A stretch of DNA of 64,000 nucleotides, from the NCBI RefSeq assembly GCF_010686685.1, contig NZ_JAAGWD010000005.1, forward strand, positions 62,001 through 126,000. Reading direction: 5' to 3'. Positions 17,344 to 27,127 of the stretch are shown here, one piece after another. Position 1 is the stretch's first letter. Each line of letters opens with the position of its first letter. The stretch comes from Pontibacter burrus. Lineage in GTDB: Bacteria > Bacteroidota > Bacteroidia > Cytophagales > Hymenobacteraceae. Made by a program: the position numbers and the translations under genes. The notes beneath the pieces are model-generated. The model made no database searches and was not told where the DNA came from. It was given only the letters and a program-made list of their open reading frames with translations.

Positions 17344-17863
17344 AGATGAAGATGAAACTATAGCTATAGTTGGTTGCTGCATCTATAGTTGGTTCCTCCG
17401 GACTTGTTGAGATAAACTGGAACCAAACTATAGCAGGCGGATACGATAGATGGACGCCAACCTGAATCACGCACTTCGCTTTAGCTGATATAAACAGTCA
17501 TGCACACTCATAATGATCAGAGTAGCATGGCTGTTTCTTTTTATATAAGTACATAACCTGTTCGAATTCACATTCCGGTACACAACTATAGCATACAGCA
17601 TAAGGTACCTGTATGCTATAGTTGTACTTAAAACATTAGCAGGCTTTACTCGATATTATTGTACATTAATTTGTTAGAAAATAACCTATCCCATTCTGCA
17701 CATATTTATTAGCATTTGTGCATGTTAAATTCCGTTTTCTGTTTGCATTTCAAAACTTTACCATCTACATTGATAGATTAAATACTATATCTGTTGCTCT
17801 TATAGTGCAGATTTACAGGTTTTACAAAACTCAATCTATTCGAAACAACTTTACTCTTACCTT
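17344..17863. other. Intergenic region with CTATAG cluster and a 17-bp perfect hairpin
   Basis: No gene. From 17356 to 17440 four CTATAG palindromes follow each other closely. At 17582-17598 and 17609-17625 lie perfect 17-bp inverted arms (ACAACTATAGCATACAG and its complement) around a 10-nt loop; each arm contains a CTATAG. This may end transcription of the GT61 gene. The remainder is AT-rich and must contain the promoter of the ECF sigma operon. Confidence 0.6.
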
Positions 17864-18451
17864 GTGGATACCGAACTCTGGGATAAAATAAGACAGAGCG
17901 ACAAAGCTGCATTTATGACACTGTATCAGAATCAGTATCAGCAGCTTTATGCGTTTGGCTGCCGTGTGCACGCCGATCGCGAGGTAGTGAAAGATTGTAT
18001 ACACGAAATGTTTTGTGAGATCTGGAACGGACGTCACCGGGTACAAGGTGTTTCCAATAGTCGTTCATACCTGTTCACATACCTGAAGCGTAAGATCCTA
18101 AAAGAAATAAAACGTGTGAACCTGAGCGACCAGTTACTGGAGAGTGATGACCATGCATCAGATAACCTTCAGGAGGCTTGTTATGAGGATATCTTAGTAA
18201 AACTACAAACAGACGAAGCCACACGCATTAAACTGCAACAAGTGCTTACTAAGCTTTCCAAAACCCAGTTTGAAATCATCCGGCTAAAGTTTTATGAAGA
18301 GCTTACATTTGAACAGATAGCCTCTATTCTCTCTATTGAGACGCGCACGGTTTACAACCATATCTACGAAGCGCTAAAGCGTTTACGTCATCACATGAAG
18401 GCTCTTATCCCCTTTCTATTTGCATCTAGCGACGTTTTAAATTTTTTCTAA
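17864..18451 (+). CDS. ECF RNA polymerase sigma-70 factor
   Basis: A 195-residue extracytoplasmic-function sigma factor of the Bacteroidota FecI-like type. Region 2 (about 10-75) includes F-C-E-I-W-N-G-R and region 4 (about 125-180) includes L-S-K-T-Q-F-E-I-I-R-L-K-F-Y-E-E-L-T-F-E-Q-I-A and the helix-turn-helix S-I-E-T-R-T-V-Y-N-H-I-Y-E-A-L-K-R-L-R. The start is a GTG at 17864. It is followed after 64 bp by a FecR gene and then SusC/SusD, the classic order in which the sigma factor is held by FecR until the outer-membrane receptor signals substrate. Confidence 0.93.
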   Translation: MDTELWDKIRQSDKAAFMTLYQNQYQQLYAFGCRVHADREVVKDCIHEMFCEIWNGRHRVQGVSNSRSYLFTYLKRKILKEIKRVNLSDQLLESDDHASDNLQEACYEDILVKLQTDEATRIKLQQVLTKLSKTQFEIIRLKFYEELTFEQIASILSIETRTVYNHIYEALKRLRHHMKALIPFLFASSDVLNFF

Positions 18452-18515
18452 AAAAGTCTGGTAAAAACTCCAACTATCTGACACTGCTGTATAAAGGCAA
18501 CTCCCCGCAGATAGA

Positions 18516-19544
18516 ATGGACTATACTTTATACAAAGCTGAAGATTTTGCAGCAGATGAGTCATTCATCAGTTATCGCTTAAGAACTGATGAAACGGCCA
18601 TAAATTTCTGGGAGAACTGGATAAGTCGTCATCCTGAAATGATTGATGAGGTGATGACTGCAGAGAACCTGGTGGACATGCTACACATCAGGCTGCCGCA
18701 GGAAGAATTTGAAGCAGAGTATAAACGCCTTCAGGACTTCATTCAGTTTGAAGCTGATACTTCTGCCCCACAAGTACAGGAATTCGAAACAACGAAATTC
18801 AGGCTCCATAACACAAAACGTTGGGCAGTGGTAGCACTTGCCTGTGCTGCTGTATTGCTTGTATTTATTTTAAGAAAACCACTAACAACTCCAGCAGCCG
18901 CTCCAACAGAATGGGTAACCATCTATAACCCGCCGGGCCAGCGCAGCACGATACAGTTAACAGACGGGTCTACCATTTCACTTAATGCTAACAGTACACT
19001 TACTTATCCCAAGTCCTTTCGAGGAGAAACACGGGAAGTAAAGTTAGACGGAGAAGCATACTTTGAAATCGCAGAGAATCCCCAGAAGCCCTTTATTGTA
19101 CGGGCTCATAAACTGACTACAACAGTACTAGGCACCAAATTCAATATAAAATTTAAGCCTGACGAAGAGAAGATAGAAGTAGCGCTGGTAGAAGGCAGTA
19201 TTAAAGTAGGAGTCACTGATTTAAAACAGGAAATCATACTGAAGCCGAACGAGCAAATCACATATTCAGAAGCGGCTAATACCCTGACCACATCCAGCTT
19301 TATTGCTGAGGACCTGGTAAGCTGGAAGGACGGGATTCTGTTGTTCCGGGACGCTTCATTTAAAGAAGTATCTGATAAGCTGTTTCAGAACTATGGCATT
19401 GTACTCATAAACAAAAGCCCAAACGAAAACTGGAGCTACAGCGGTCGCTTTCATAACGAAAACTATTTAGCAGTTATAAAAAGCATCTGCTATGCTAAAC
19501 GCTTATCATACACCATTCAGCAGGATACAGTTATTATCAAATAG
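18516..19544 (+). CDS. FecR family anti-sigma factor
   Basis: A 342-residue single-pass inner-membrane protein. The cytoplasmic N-terminal part (1-105) binds the sigma factor; a membrane helix lies at about 106-122 (W-A-V-V-A-L-A-C-A-A-V-L-L-V-F-I-L); the periplasmic FecR domain follows (Q-R-S-T-I-Q-L-T-D-G-S-T-I-S-L-N-A-N-S, then V-K-L-D-G-E-A-Y-F-E-I-A) and a DUF4974-type C-terminal domain (about 270-342) that is expected to touch the receptor's STN domain. It lies between the sigma gene and the SusC gene, 3 bp before the latter. Confidence 0.93.
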   Translation: MDYTLYKAEDFAADESFISYRLRTDETAINFWENWISRHPEMIDEVMTAENLVDMLHIRLPQEEFEAEYKRLQDFIQFEADTSAPQVQEFETTKFRLHNTKRWAVVALACAAVLLVFILRKPLTTPAAAPTEWVTIYNPPGQRSTIQLTDGSTISLNANSTLTYPKSFRGETREVKLDGEAYFEIAENPQKPFIVRAHKLTTTVLGTKFNIKFKPDEEKIEVALVEGSIKVGVTDLKQEIILKPNEQITYSEAANTLTTSSFIAEDLVSWKDGILLFRDASFKEVSDKLFQNYGIVLINKSPNENWSYSGRFHNENYLAVIKSICYAKRLSYTIQQDTVIIK

Positions 19545-19547
19545 ATC

Positions 19548-22500
19548 ATGGTAAATCTCGCCATTCACAGAAAAAATTTCAATCGTTTTTACCTGTTGCT
19601 ATTTACGTGCTTGCTGGGTCTATCCTGCCATGTTACATATGCACAGACCAGAGACTGGAAAAAGATTAATGTTAGCATTAACGTAAAGCAAGAGCCGATC
19701 CGGGTCGTTTTAGGCGATCTTGAAAAGCAGATTGACATGAGCTTTAGTTATGATGCAACAGAATTGGACCTGGAACAAAAGATCTCCATCACTTTTAACG
19801 GTAGTCTTTTTAATGCATTCCGTGAGATTGGCTCTCTGGCTGGTGTAGATTTTCTGCAGAACGATAACACAATAACCATCAGGAAGAGAAAGACGACTCT
19901 GAATGTAGCTGATACCAGAATAATAAACGGCGTTGTGGTTGACAAGCAAGATAATTCTCCACTACCCGGCGTAATGGTAATTGTAAAAGGGACAAATAAA
20001 GCCACTTCTACAGACCTTAACGGGGAGTTTTCTTTCAGGCTTGTAAAAGAAAATATACCAGCTACTGTACTGGAGTTCCGCTTTATGGGCATGCGTACCA
20101 AAGAAGTAGTGGTAGGTAGCCAGAGCAGGTTTGAGGTAGCACTGGAACAAAATACCCATTCTTTGAAAGAGGTGGTGGTAACCAGCTCTTATGAGGGCGA
20201 AAAACGCCGTGAAGAAGTGGTAGGTAGCATCAGCCAGCTTACATCGCGGGAGCTACAGGTAGACAGACCTATTGAAAGCTTTGACAAAATGATGCAGGGC
20301 CTGATTGCTGGTGTACAGGTAGAAACATCCACTGAACCAAACAAGCCGGTCAAAGTGAACATTCGGGGCCAGAACTCTATCACCAGTTTTGGTGGAAAAC
20401 GAAATACATCAACACAGCCTTTATATGTAGTGGATGGGGTGCCAATGTATGAGCAGCAGCGTGGTGATGAAAGTACGCGTTTTAATAATGAAAACTACCT
20501 GAACCCCTTATCTAACATTAACCCACAGGATATACAGTCCATCTCTGTGCTTAAGGATGCATCAGCTTCTGCAATTTATGGTGCCGATGCTGCAAATGGA
20601 GTTATTATAATTACTACCAAGGCCGGTACTGCGGGTAAAACAAGGGTAAACTTCGACTACTCGACGGGAGTTTCAACATTCATCAACGAATTTAAGTACC
20701 TGAGCGGGCCACAGTATTATGAAGTTCTCCGGGAAGCATATATAAACAACAAGCTGCCCGTTAAAACAGCCGAACTGCGAGCCGGAAGCAGCACTATAGA
20801 TACGGACTGGTTTGATCTGCTCAATCGTAATGGAAGCTACCAGAATGCCAACTTTAGTTTAAGCGGCGGTAACGAAGCTACAAACTATCGTTTCTCTACT
20901 GGCTATATGAACCAGAAATCCAGCTCAAGAGGAAATGAGCTGAGCAAGTTGTTTGTTAACCTGCGCCTTAACCACAAGCTCAGCAATAAATTTGACTTAG
21001 GCATCAAAATAAGTCCAGCCTTTACGCGCCAGTCTGGGGTAAACAGTTTTGGAGGAGTTATACTGCCACCAAATATTGCGCCTTACAATGAGAACGGGGA
21101 CCCGAACGAGCTTCCCGATATGAAAGTGGCAAACCCGATTGCAGTACAGGAGCAAAACGAGGATTATCATGAAGGAGTATCTTTTATGGGCTCCACTAGT
21201 CTGAACTATAAAGTAACAGATGCACTGAGTTTTTCCGGCACATTGGGTACTGACTACTATGATAAAAAGGAGACGCAGTTTAGATCTGCACGCAATGCAA
21301 CAGGGCGAAACCTGAATGGGGCGCTGCGCATTTATGACAGAAAAAATCTGGGCTGGATTGCTTTTATGCAGGGCATGTATGATAAGACGTTTCTTGCACG
21401 ACATAGTGTTAATGTAATTGCCGGCACACAGATGCAGGATCAGGAAACAAACCTGCTGAACGGGTATGGCTCTGGTTTTACCTATGACCGTATGCGCGAG
21501 CTCAGCCAGGCCGAAACACAGCAATCCGCCTCTTCCAAAAATGAAAAAGCTACGTTATCTTATTATTCACAGGCCAGCTATAGTTTTGATAAGAAGTATT
21601 TTTTTAACGTTAACGCCCGGGCTGATAAGTCTTCAGCGTTTGGAGGAGATAAGCAGGTAGCCCTGAACGGCTCTATAGGTTTAGGCTGGATCGTGACAAA
21701 AGAATCCTTCCTGCAGCCCACAGATGTACTCAACCACCTTCGTTTCAGAGCCAGCTATGGTTCTACAGGGAATTCAAGAATAGGTACTTATGCCGCGAGA
21801 GGCTTGTATGCCTTCACCGGAACTTCTAATTACAACGGTAACACTGGTTCAGTGCCAGATGGCTCAGCAGCCCCTAACCCTGGCCTGGGCTGGGAAAGAA
21901 GCATAAAACTTAACTTTGGATTGGATGCCACATTCTTTAACCGGATTGATATTACTGCAGAGGTTTATCAGAACACGATTAAGGATCTGATATCAACTAT
22001 AGAAGTGTCACACGAAATAGGCTTCAAAGGTGTTTCTGCCAATACGGGTACCATGCAAAATCGCGGGTTTGAACTTACCGTTAACAGCTCAAACATTCAG
22101 AATCAAAACCTTAACTGGACAAGCAGCTTTAATTTTGGCTTAAACCGCAACAAAATCACAGCATTTAACTATGGTTTCCTTAGCCAGTACTCTGCGGCAA
22201 CCAGCGCGTCTGTAACAAAAGTTGGCACCAGCACAGGAAGTATTTGGGGCTACGAATGGGGTGGTGTAGACCCGGACTCAGGTGAAGAATGGTTTTATGA
22301 TAAAAACGGCAATAAGCTGACCGCGAAAGAAACCAATGTACTTCCAATTTCTGAAGGCATGGTTATTGGCGATAGATTACCACTTTTTGAAGGTGGCTTA
22401 GTAAATACGTTTAACTATAAAACTATCACCTTTAGCTTTAACATCATTTACTCTTATGGCGCCAGCTTCCTGGCTGATTATTCTATTCAGTCTGACGGAC

Positions 22501-22853
22501 GGAACCTGGACCACCGCAACCAGAGCATTAACCTGCTCGACAGGTGGCAGAAACCAGGCGATATAACCAACGTGCCAAAACTTTACTTCCCAAGATCCAT
22601 TGTCAGCAATTCATCACGCTATGTGCATGACCTTTCACATATAAAATTATCGAACGTTGCGCTTTCCTATCAGTTACCGGAGCACATAACGGGTATGCTG
22701 CGCATGAAAAACCTTTCAGTGTTTACAAATGCATCCAACCTACTTTATTGGTATAGGGAGAAGAGCCCTGAAGGCAGAAATGGCATTGCTGAAGTAAGAT
22801 TTATATATCCTGAAATGATGACGGTAACAGGAGGTGTAAGAATTGGGCTTTAA
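19548..22853 (+). CDS. SusC/RagA-type TonB-linked outer-membrane transporter with STN domain
   Basis: An 1101-residue receptor. After a signal peptide (1-33, ending V-T-Y-A-Q) there is an STN signalling domain (about 50-115), a carboxypeptidase-regulatory-like domain (about 125-200), a SusC-type plug with S-L-K-E-V-V-V-T, V-N-I-R-G-Q-N-S-I and Y-V-V-D-G-V-P (about 205-350), and a large barrel. The STN domain matches the presence of FecR and the ECF factor: ligand binding should signal across the envelope. It forms a lidded pair with the SusD protein whose gene starts 10 bp after its stop codon. Substrate unknown. Confidence 0.95.
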   Translation: MVNLAIHRKNFNRFYLLLFTCLLGLSCHVTYAQTRDWKKINVSINVKQEPIRVVLGDLEKQIDMSFSYDATELDLEQKISITFNGSLFNAFREIGSLAGVDFLQNDNTITIRKRKTTLNVADTRIINGVVVDKQDNSPLPGVMVIVKGTNKATSTDLNGEFSFRLVKENIPATVLEFRFMGMRTKEVVVGSQSRFEVALEQNTHSLKEVVVTSSYEGEKRREEVVGSISQLTSRELQVDRPIESFDKMMQGLIAGVQVETSTEPNKPVKVNIRGQNSITSFGGKRNTSTQPLYVVDGVPMYEQQRGDESTRFNNENYLNPLSNINPQDIQSISVLKDASASAIYGADAANGVIIITTKAGTAGKTRVNFDYSTGVSTFINEFKYLSGPQYYEVLREAYINNKLPVKTAELRAGSSTIDTDWFDLLNRNGSYQNANFSLSGGNEATNYRFSTGYMNQKSSSRGNELSKLFVNLRLNHKLSNKFDLGIKISPAFTRQSGVNSFGGVILPPNIAPYNENGDPNELPDMKVANPIAVQEQNEDYHEGVSFMGSTSLNYKVTDALSFSGTLGTDYYDKKETQFRSARNATGRNLNGALRIYDRKNLGWIAFMQGMYDKTFLARHSVNVIAGTQMQDQETNLLNGYGSGFTYDRMRELSQAETQQSASSKNEKATLSYYSQASYSFDKKYFFNVNARADKSSAFGGDKQVALNGSIGLGWIVTKESFLQPTDVLNHLRFRASYGSTGNSRIGTYAARGLYAFTGTSNYNGNTGSVPDGSAAPNPGLGWERSIKLNFGLDATFFNRIDITAEVYQNTIKDLISTIEVSHEIGFKGVSANTGTMQNRGFELTVNSSNIQNQNLNWTSSFNFGLNRNKITAFNYGFLSQYSAATSASVTKVGTSTGSIWGYEWGGVDPDSGEEWFYDKNGNKLTAKETNVLPISEGMVIGDRLPLFEGGLVNTFNYKTITFSFNIIYSYGASFLADYSIQSDGRNLDHRNQSINLLDRWQKPGDITNVPKLYFPRSIVSNSSRYVHDLSHIKLSNVALSYQLPEHITGMLRMKNLSVFTNASNLLYWYREKSPEGRNGIAEVRFIYPEMMTVTGGVRIGL

Positions 22854-22863
22854 TCTGACTATC

Positions 22864-24288
22864 ATGTTTAATAGAAAAAATATTCTGGCTTTTTTTATTT
22901 GCCTGCCATTATTGGTCGGGTGTGAGAGCTTACTGGAGAAAGAACCGAGAGATCGACTATCGGAAGAAGAGACCTTCAAAGATTTGGATGGTGTTAAAAC
23001 TGCTCTGGCTGGTGCTTATGGTTCCTTAGTTAAAATTGAGACATACAATGCCCGCCTTATGCTGTATCCGGATATTACTGCCGGCAACAGCCACTACGTA
23101 AATCGGCAAACGGATTTTTTGTACGAAGAATTTAATTTCAGGCAGACAGCCCTGGAAGGCACTATGCAAGATACCTATAGTGCTTTGTATAGTATACTCA
23201 ATACAGTTAACAACATTATCAAGTATACCCCAACGACCCTTTACGCAACCGAAAAAGATAAAAACCGGGTTTTGGCAGAAGCACGTATGTTGCGCGCATT
23301 GCTACACTTCGATCTGGCAAGGTTGTACGCCAGACCTTACACTCATACTGCAAATGCCAGCCACCCTGGTATAGTGGTAAATCTTAAAACACGATTATAT
23401 ACTGATCCACTTCCGGAGCGGTCTACAGTAGCAGAAACCTATGCTGCTATTGAAGAAGATATTGTTACTGCTCTTGCCTTGTTTGAAAACAGCAATCCGG
23501 TGTTTGGTGGAAACAGTCAATACTTTTTTAACTCAAACGCTGCAAAAGCATTACTTGCCAAGGTTTATCTCTATAAAAGCGACTGGCAGAATGCTTACAA
23601 ATTGGCTGATGAAGTTATCGGTAGTAAACAGTATCAGTTGGTATCTACAAATAACTATACCAGCAGTTGGTCAGCAACTACACCAAGCTCAGAGTCTATT
23701 TTTGAACTAGCTATAGGTCCTAACTTTTCTGGCACCAGCCTGGGCAGTTACTATGATTTATTGGACAGCAAATTAACCTTTGCAGCTACCAATGACCTGC
23801 TTTCACTTTACTCTGACACGGATATACGCGGCGCACAAAGCCTGTTTAATAGTAAAGAGATAAATGGAACCCTCTACTATTTCACCAAAAAATATGGCAG
23901 AGGAGGTGTTAACGCGACCAACATTAAGCTATTAAGGCTATCAGAAATGTATCTGATACGGGCAGAAGCAGCAGCTGAATTAAGTAACCTGGAGCAGGCC
24001 AATCAAGACCTGAACCTGATCAGGCTTCGGGCTGATGCAGTAGCAGAGGAACTGAACATAACAGATAAGACAGCATTACTTAATGCCATTTTACTTGAGC
24101 GTCGAAAGGAACTTGCCTTTGAAGGAAACCTACATTACGACCTGTTACGCAGAAAGCAAGGCATTAATAGAATGGATTGCAGCGCCCAGGTATGCAGCCT
24201 GCCTTATGAGGATTATCGGTTGATATTGCCCCTGCCAAAAGCAACAACTGATGTAAACCCTAAACTACTCCAGAACCCCGGATACTAA
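22864..24288 (+). CDS. RagB/SusD family outer-membrane lipoprotein
   Basis: A 474-residue surface lipoprotein acting as lid and ligand binder for the SusC partner. The signal peptide ends in a lipobox (L-L-V-G-C), then E-S-L-L-E-K-E-P-R-D follows as in most SusD proteins. TPR-like segments occur near A-E-A-R-M-L-R-A-L-L-H-F-D-L and the C-terminal motif L-L-E-R-R-K-E-L-A-F-E-G is clear. I use the ATG at 22864, because it precedes the signal peptide directly; an upstream in-frame ATG at 22843 would overlap the SusC gene and add seven residues. Confidence 0.93.
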   Translation: MFNRKNILAFFICLPLLVGCESLLEKEPRDRLSEEETFKDLDGVKTALAGAYGSLVKIETYNARLMLYPDITAGNSHYVNRQTDFLYEEFNFRQTALEGTMQDTYSALYSILNTVNNIIKYTPTTLYATEKDKNRVLAEARMLRALLHFDLARLYARPYTHTANASHPGIVVNLKTRLYTDPLPERSTVAETYAAIEEDIVTALALFENSNPVFGGNSQYFFNSNAAKALLAKVYLYKSDWQNAYKLADEVIGSKQYQLVSTNNYTSSWSATTPSSESIFELAIGPNFSGTSLGSYYDLLDSKLTFAATNDLLSLYSDTDIRGAQSLFNSKEINGTLYYFTKKYGRGGVNATNIKLLRLSEMYLIRAEAAAELSNLEQANQDLNLIRLRADAVAEELNITDKTALLNAILLERRKELAFEGNLHYDLLRRKQGINRMDCSAQVCSLPYEDYRLILPLPKATTDVNPKLLQNPGY

Positions 24289-24329
24289 CTAAACTAACCT
24301 CTATTATTTCACCTTAAAATTTTTAAATC

Positions 24330-25259
24330 ATGACGAGAATGATGAACCGCTACCTGTTGATATTCCTAGTGCTGTTTCTTGCAACAGCATGCGAAAAAGA
24401 CACTGAGCCTGCACCGACTGCTACCGTAGGATTGTCATTTGCTGAGGAGGCCGTTGTTATTGACAGAAACTCAACCTCAAAATCGGCAACTATAGTTATA
24501 AACGTTGATGCACCTATCACAAAAGCTGAATTGGAAGAACGCCTGAAACTAAACTATACTTCAAAATCAGCTGAAATAGACAAGGATTTCCGTATCGTTA
24601 GCCAGACGATTAAAGAAAGTCCGCTGCAGGTAACACTACAGGTAGAGGCCCTTCCATCACTTGCCCGAACAACCCAGGAAGTTAAAATTTCCTTCGACTC
24701 GAGCATGCAACCAATTACCTTAGGTACGATCCCTGAATTTACTTTAACCCTGAAACCTTATTCTCCTGCCAGCACATGGGCAGACCCAAGCAATATTTAT
24801 TACCAGCCTAAGGTTTATTACCATAACACAGAAAGCGCCAGCTGGCAGACTGTAGCCAGTAACTTCACGGCACTGGCAGAAGATGATGCCGCTGTACTTG
24901 GCTTTGTGAACAATGCAGTAGCAGAAAGTGGCGTAGCTTTATTTAACATGGTAAAGTTATACAGCTCGCAGATAGGCTCAACCAATATTAAAACTGCTAA
25001 GATTAATTCAGAAAGAACATTAGAACTAATTCCGTCTGCTGCAGGAGCTAAACAAGGAAAAGTAAATGTGATTCCACAGGATGTGGTGGTAACCAGAGCG
25101 GATGGTTCTACTTTTAAAATTGGCATCAGTGGCCAGGGCACTTATAACGAAGAAACCGGGCTGATCGACGTGGTAGTTAACTTCAATGAAACTGCTATTG
25201 GTGGTCCTGCTTCTGTTGCAAGGACCTACAAAATAAGCACAGTAACTTTAGCCCTGTAA
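24330..25259 (+). CDS. Lipoprotein of unknown family in the SusCD operon
   Basis: A 309-residue lipoprotein: signal peptide with lipobox L-A-T-A-C (about residue 21), then a Glu/Pro/Thr linker. The first half of the mature protein has a beta-sandwich-like pattern with V-V-I-D-R-N-S-T-S-K-S-A-T-I-V-I-N-V-D-A, resembling adhesive or calcium-binding surface domains; the second half begins with W-A-D-P-S-N-I-Y-Y-Q-P and ends Y-K-I-S-T-V-T-L-A-L. I do not recognise a named function. Position after SusD suggests a surface-exposed accessory ligand-binding protein. The next gene begins one base after its stop. Confidence 0.8.
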   Translation: MTRMMNRYLLIFLVLFLATACEKDTEPAPTATVGLSFAEEAVVIDRNSTSKSATIVINVDAPITKAELEERLKLNYTSKSAEIDKDFRIVSQTIKESPLQVTLQVEALPSLARTTQEVKISFDSSMQPITLGTIPEFTLTLKPYSPASTWADPSNIYYQPKVYYHNTESASWQTVASNFTALAEDDAAVLGFVNNAVAESGVALFNMVKLYSSQIGSTNIKTAKINSERTLELIPSAAGAKQGKVNVIPQDVVVTRADGSTFKIGISGQGTYNEETGLIDVVVNFNETAIGGPASVARTYKISTVTLAL

Positions 25260-25260
25260 C

Positions 25261-26412
25261 ATGGATGTAAAAAAGAAACGTAACCTGTTAAAACTAGGCT
25301 TATCATTTGCCTGTTTTGCACTGGTTTCCTTTGTTGATTATGGCCATGAACCTGCTTATTCGGTAGAAGATCTTCGCCGTCTCTATAGTGGAGATCCGTC
25401 AAACTGGCCTGCTCCTCAAATTGATCCCAGCGTTAAAGATGGTTTTCGGGACATTGGTAAATTAGGTAGGCCAGAGTACCCTGCAGACAATCCTTATTCT
25501 AAGGAAAAAGAATTGCTGGGCAAAACCCTGTTCTTCGACCCGAGACTTTCTTTATCAGGGCAAATTGCATGTGCTTCCTGTCATGATCCGGAATTAGGCT
25601 GGGGCGATGGCCGCCGTGTATCTTTCGGGCACGACCGTCAGACCGGGAAGCGTAATGCCATGACGATTATAAATACAGGGTTTTATGAAATGTTTTTTTG
25701 GGATGGCAGATCACCTTCCCTGGAAGACCAGGCCCAGTTTCCGGTGCAGGATAAAGTGGAAATGGCCCATAGCCTGAAGGCAATGGTTAAGAACATTAAA
25801 GCGATAAAAGGATATAAGTCAAAGTTTAAAGAAGCTTACGGCTCTGATGAAATAACGCTTGACAAAATTCAGAAAGCCATTGCAACCTTTGAGCGTGGGA
25901 TTGTAAGCAACTCCAGCCGCTTCGATTCTTTTGTTTCCGGCAACTCCAAAGCCATGACGGATCAGGAAATTAAAGGGCTTCACCTCTTCCGGACAAAAGC
26001 TGGCTGTATCAATTGTCATAACACGCCCTTGTTCTCGGATAATAAATTCCACAACGACGGGCAGGCTTTATATGGCTCGAAAATGGAAGATTTTGGAAGA
26101 TACCATATAACCAAGAAAAGAGAAGATATAGGCGCTTTTAAAACACCTTCTCTGCGCGAAACTGCTTTAACAGGTCCATGGATGCATAATGGCAATTTCC
26201 CGTCTCTTAAAGATGTGATTGAGTTTTATAACCTGGGCAACCCCGCTCCTATCCAAAGACATGTACAGGTTGATGAGGCTATGCGACCTATCCCATCACC
26301 GCTTCTGCGCAAGCTTGACTTGACACTGGAAGAAAGACAGCAACTGGAAGCATTCTTAGGGGCCATTACAACCCGAACCCAACGAATGGCTCCGCCTGAA
26401 TTACCTCAGTAA
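25261..26412 (+). CDS. Di-heme cytochrome-c peroxidase / MauG family protein
   Basis: A 383-residue periplasmic di-heme protein. Heme c motifs are C-A-S-C-H (104-108) and C-I-N-C-H (249-253). The N-terminus (about 1-25) is a secretion signal or anchor. F-F-D-P-R-L-S before the first heme and F-K-T-P-S-L-R-E-T-A-L-T-G-P-W-M-H-N-G after the second (the Met may be the axial ligand) are typical. Classical members reduce H2O2; MauG-type ones oxidise protein or other substrates. It is translationally close-coupled to the lipoprotein gene, so it probably serves the SusCD system. Confidence 0.92.
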   Translation: MDVKKKRNLLKLGLSFACFALVSFVDYGHEPAYSVEDLRRLYSGDPSNWPAPQIDPSVKDGFRDIGKLGRPEYPADNPYSKEKELLGKTLFFDPRLSLSGQIACASCHDPELGWGDGRRVSFGHDRQTGKRNAMTIINTGFYEMFFWDGRSPSLEDQAQFPVQDKVEMAHSLKAMVKNIKAIKGYKSKFKEAYGSDEITLDKIQKAIATFERGIVSNSSRFDSFVSGNSKAMTDQEIKGLHLFRTKAGCINCHNTPLFSDNKFHNDGQALYGSKMEDFGRYHITKKREDIGAFKTPSLRETALTGPWMHNGNFPSLKDVIEFYNLGNPAPIQRHVQVDEAMRPIPSPLLRKLDLTLEERQQLEAFLGAITTRTQRMAPPELPQ

Positions 26413-26486
26413 AGATGATTGATGCCAGAATTTCATCTAAAGGTGAAACAATTGGTTCAGTAGATTAGCTTGTTCTGAAAGTTAAG

Positions 26487-26528
26487 ATAAAGCGGTATAG
26501 GTGAACTCCTATCCCGCTTTATTTTTTT
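26487..26528 (+). terminator. Intrinsic terminator after the SusCD-peroxidase operon
   Basis: A 15-bp stem with one mismatch (ATAAAGCGGTATAGG at 26487-26501 with CCTATCCCGCTTTAT at 26508-26522) and a 6-nt loop, followed by a run of T residues to 26528. It lies 75 bp after the peroxidase stop codon. Confidence 0.85.
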
Positions 26529-27127
26529 ATAGAGGTCTAAACAGTGTAGAGCTTATAGCAGCACAAGCAGAAATACATACACAAGTTTAGTATAGGCACT
26601 CCACTCTTATTTCCGCTTTATATTTTTTAAAGTAGTTAAATTCCACAGTGGCTCACAGAGTATCAAAATGTACTCCACTCTGTGTTTCCGGCCTATTATC
26701 TGAATTAACCACAAGAACCGATATTCTCCAATTTTTACTGAAGCACTATAACATGTTGGCTTAAGGGTAATACCCTACGGCATATCGCAATTATCCTAAA
26801 AAACGGGTTGCATTTTAGATAGGATATGTGCAAATACAGGTACAATTATCTGCCTATAGTGCAATCCATTCCACCAATATAATTAGCATCACAGATTGGC
26901 TGTCCTATATTCATTTAAACAGTTTCAATACCAAATGTTATAAGCCTAGAAGCCTAACTGGTATGGTCATGTCAATAAATTAAATTAAACATTCTGTCAG
27001 GGAACAATTTTAATTTTAATTTTGCTACTTATAAAATTTTAGTTCTTACCTTCTTTCAAAATATTGAATAGGTGCGCAAATAGTCAGAATTGTTCATGAA
27101 TCAACAAATACAAGAGTCCCATACGTT
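26529..27127. other. Intergenic region, no gene; weak repeats
   Basis: About 600 bp without a supported gene. Two similar segments beginning ACTCCACTCT occur at about 26598 and 26672. A small inverted repeat CACAGAGT (26654-26661) / ACTCTGTG (26677-26684) sits between them. The right part is very AT-rich and should hold the promoter of the histidine kinase gene. Confidence 0.4.

Noticed and set aside
17560..17580. GTTCGAATTC, reminiscent of a tRNA T-loop
   Set aside because: No matching acceptor, D or anticodon stems are found around it.
20997..21524. 175-codon minus-strand ORF opposite the SusC gene
   Set aside because: Antisense shadow of the SusC barrel; no domain or signal visible.
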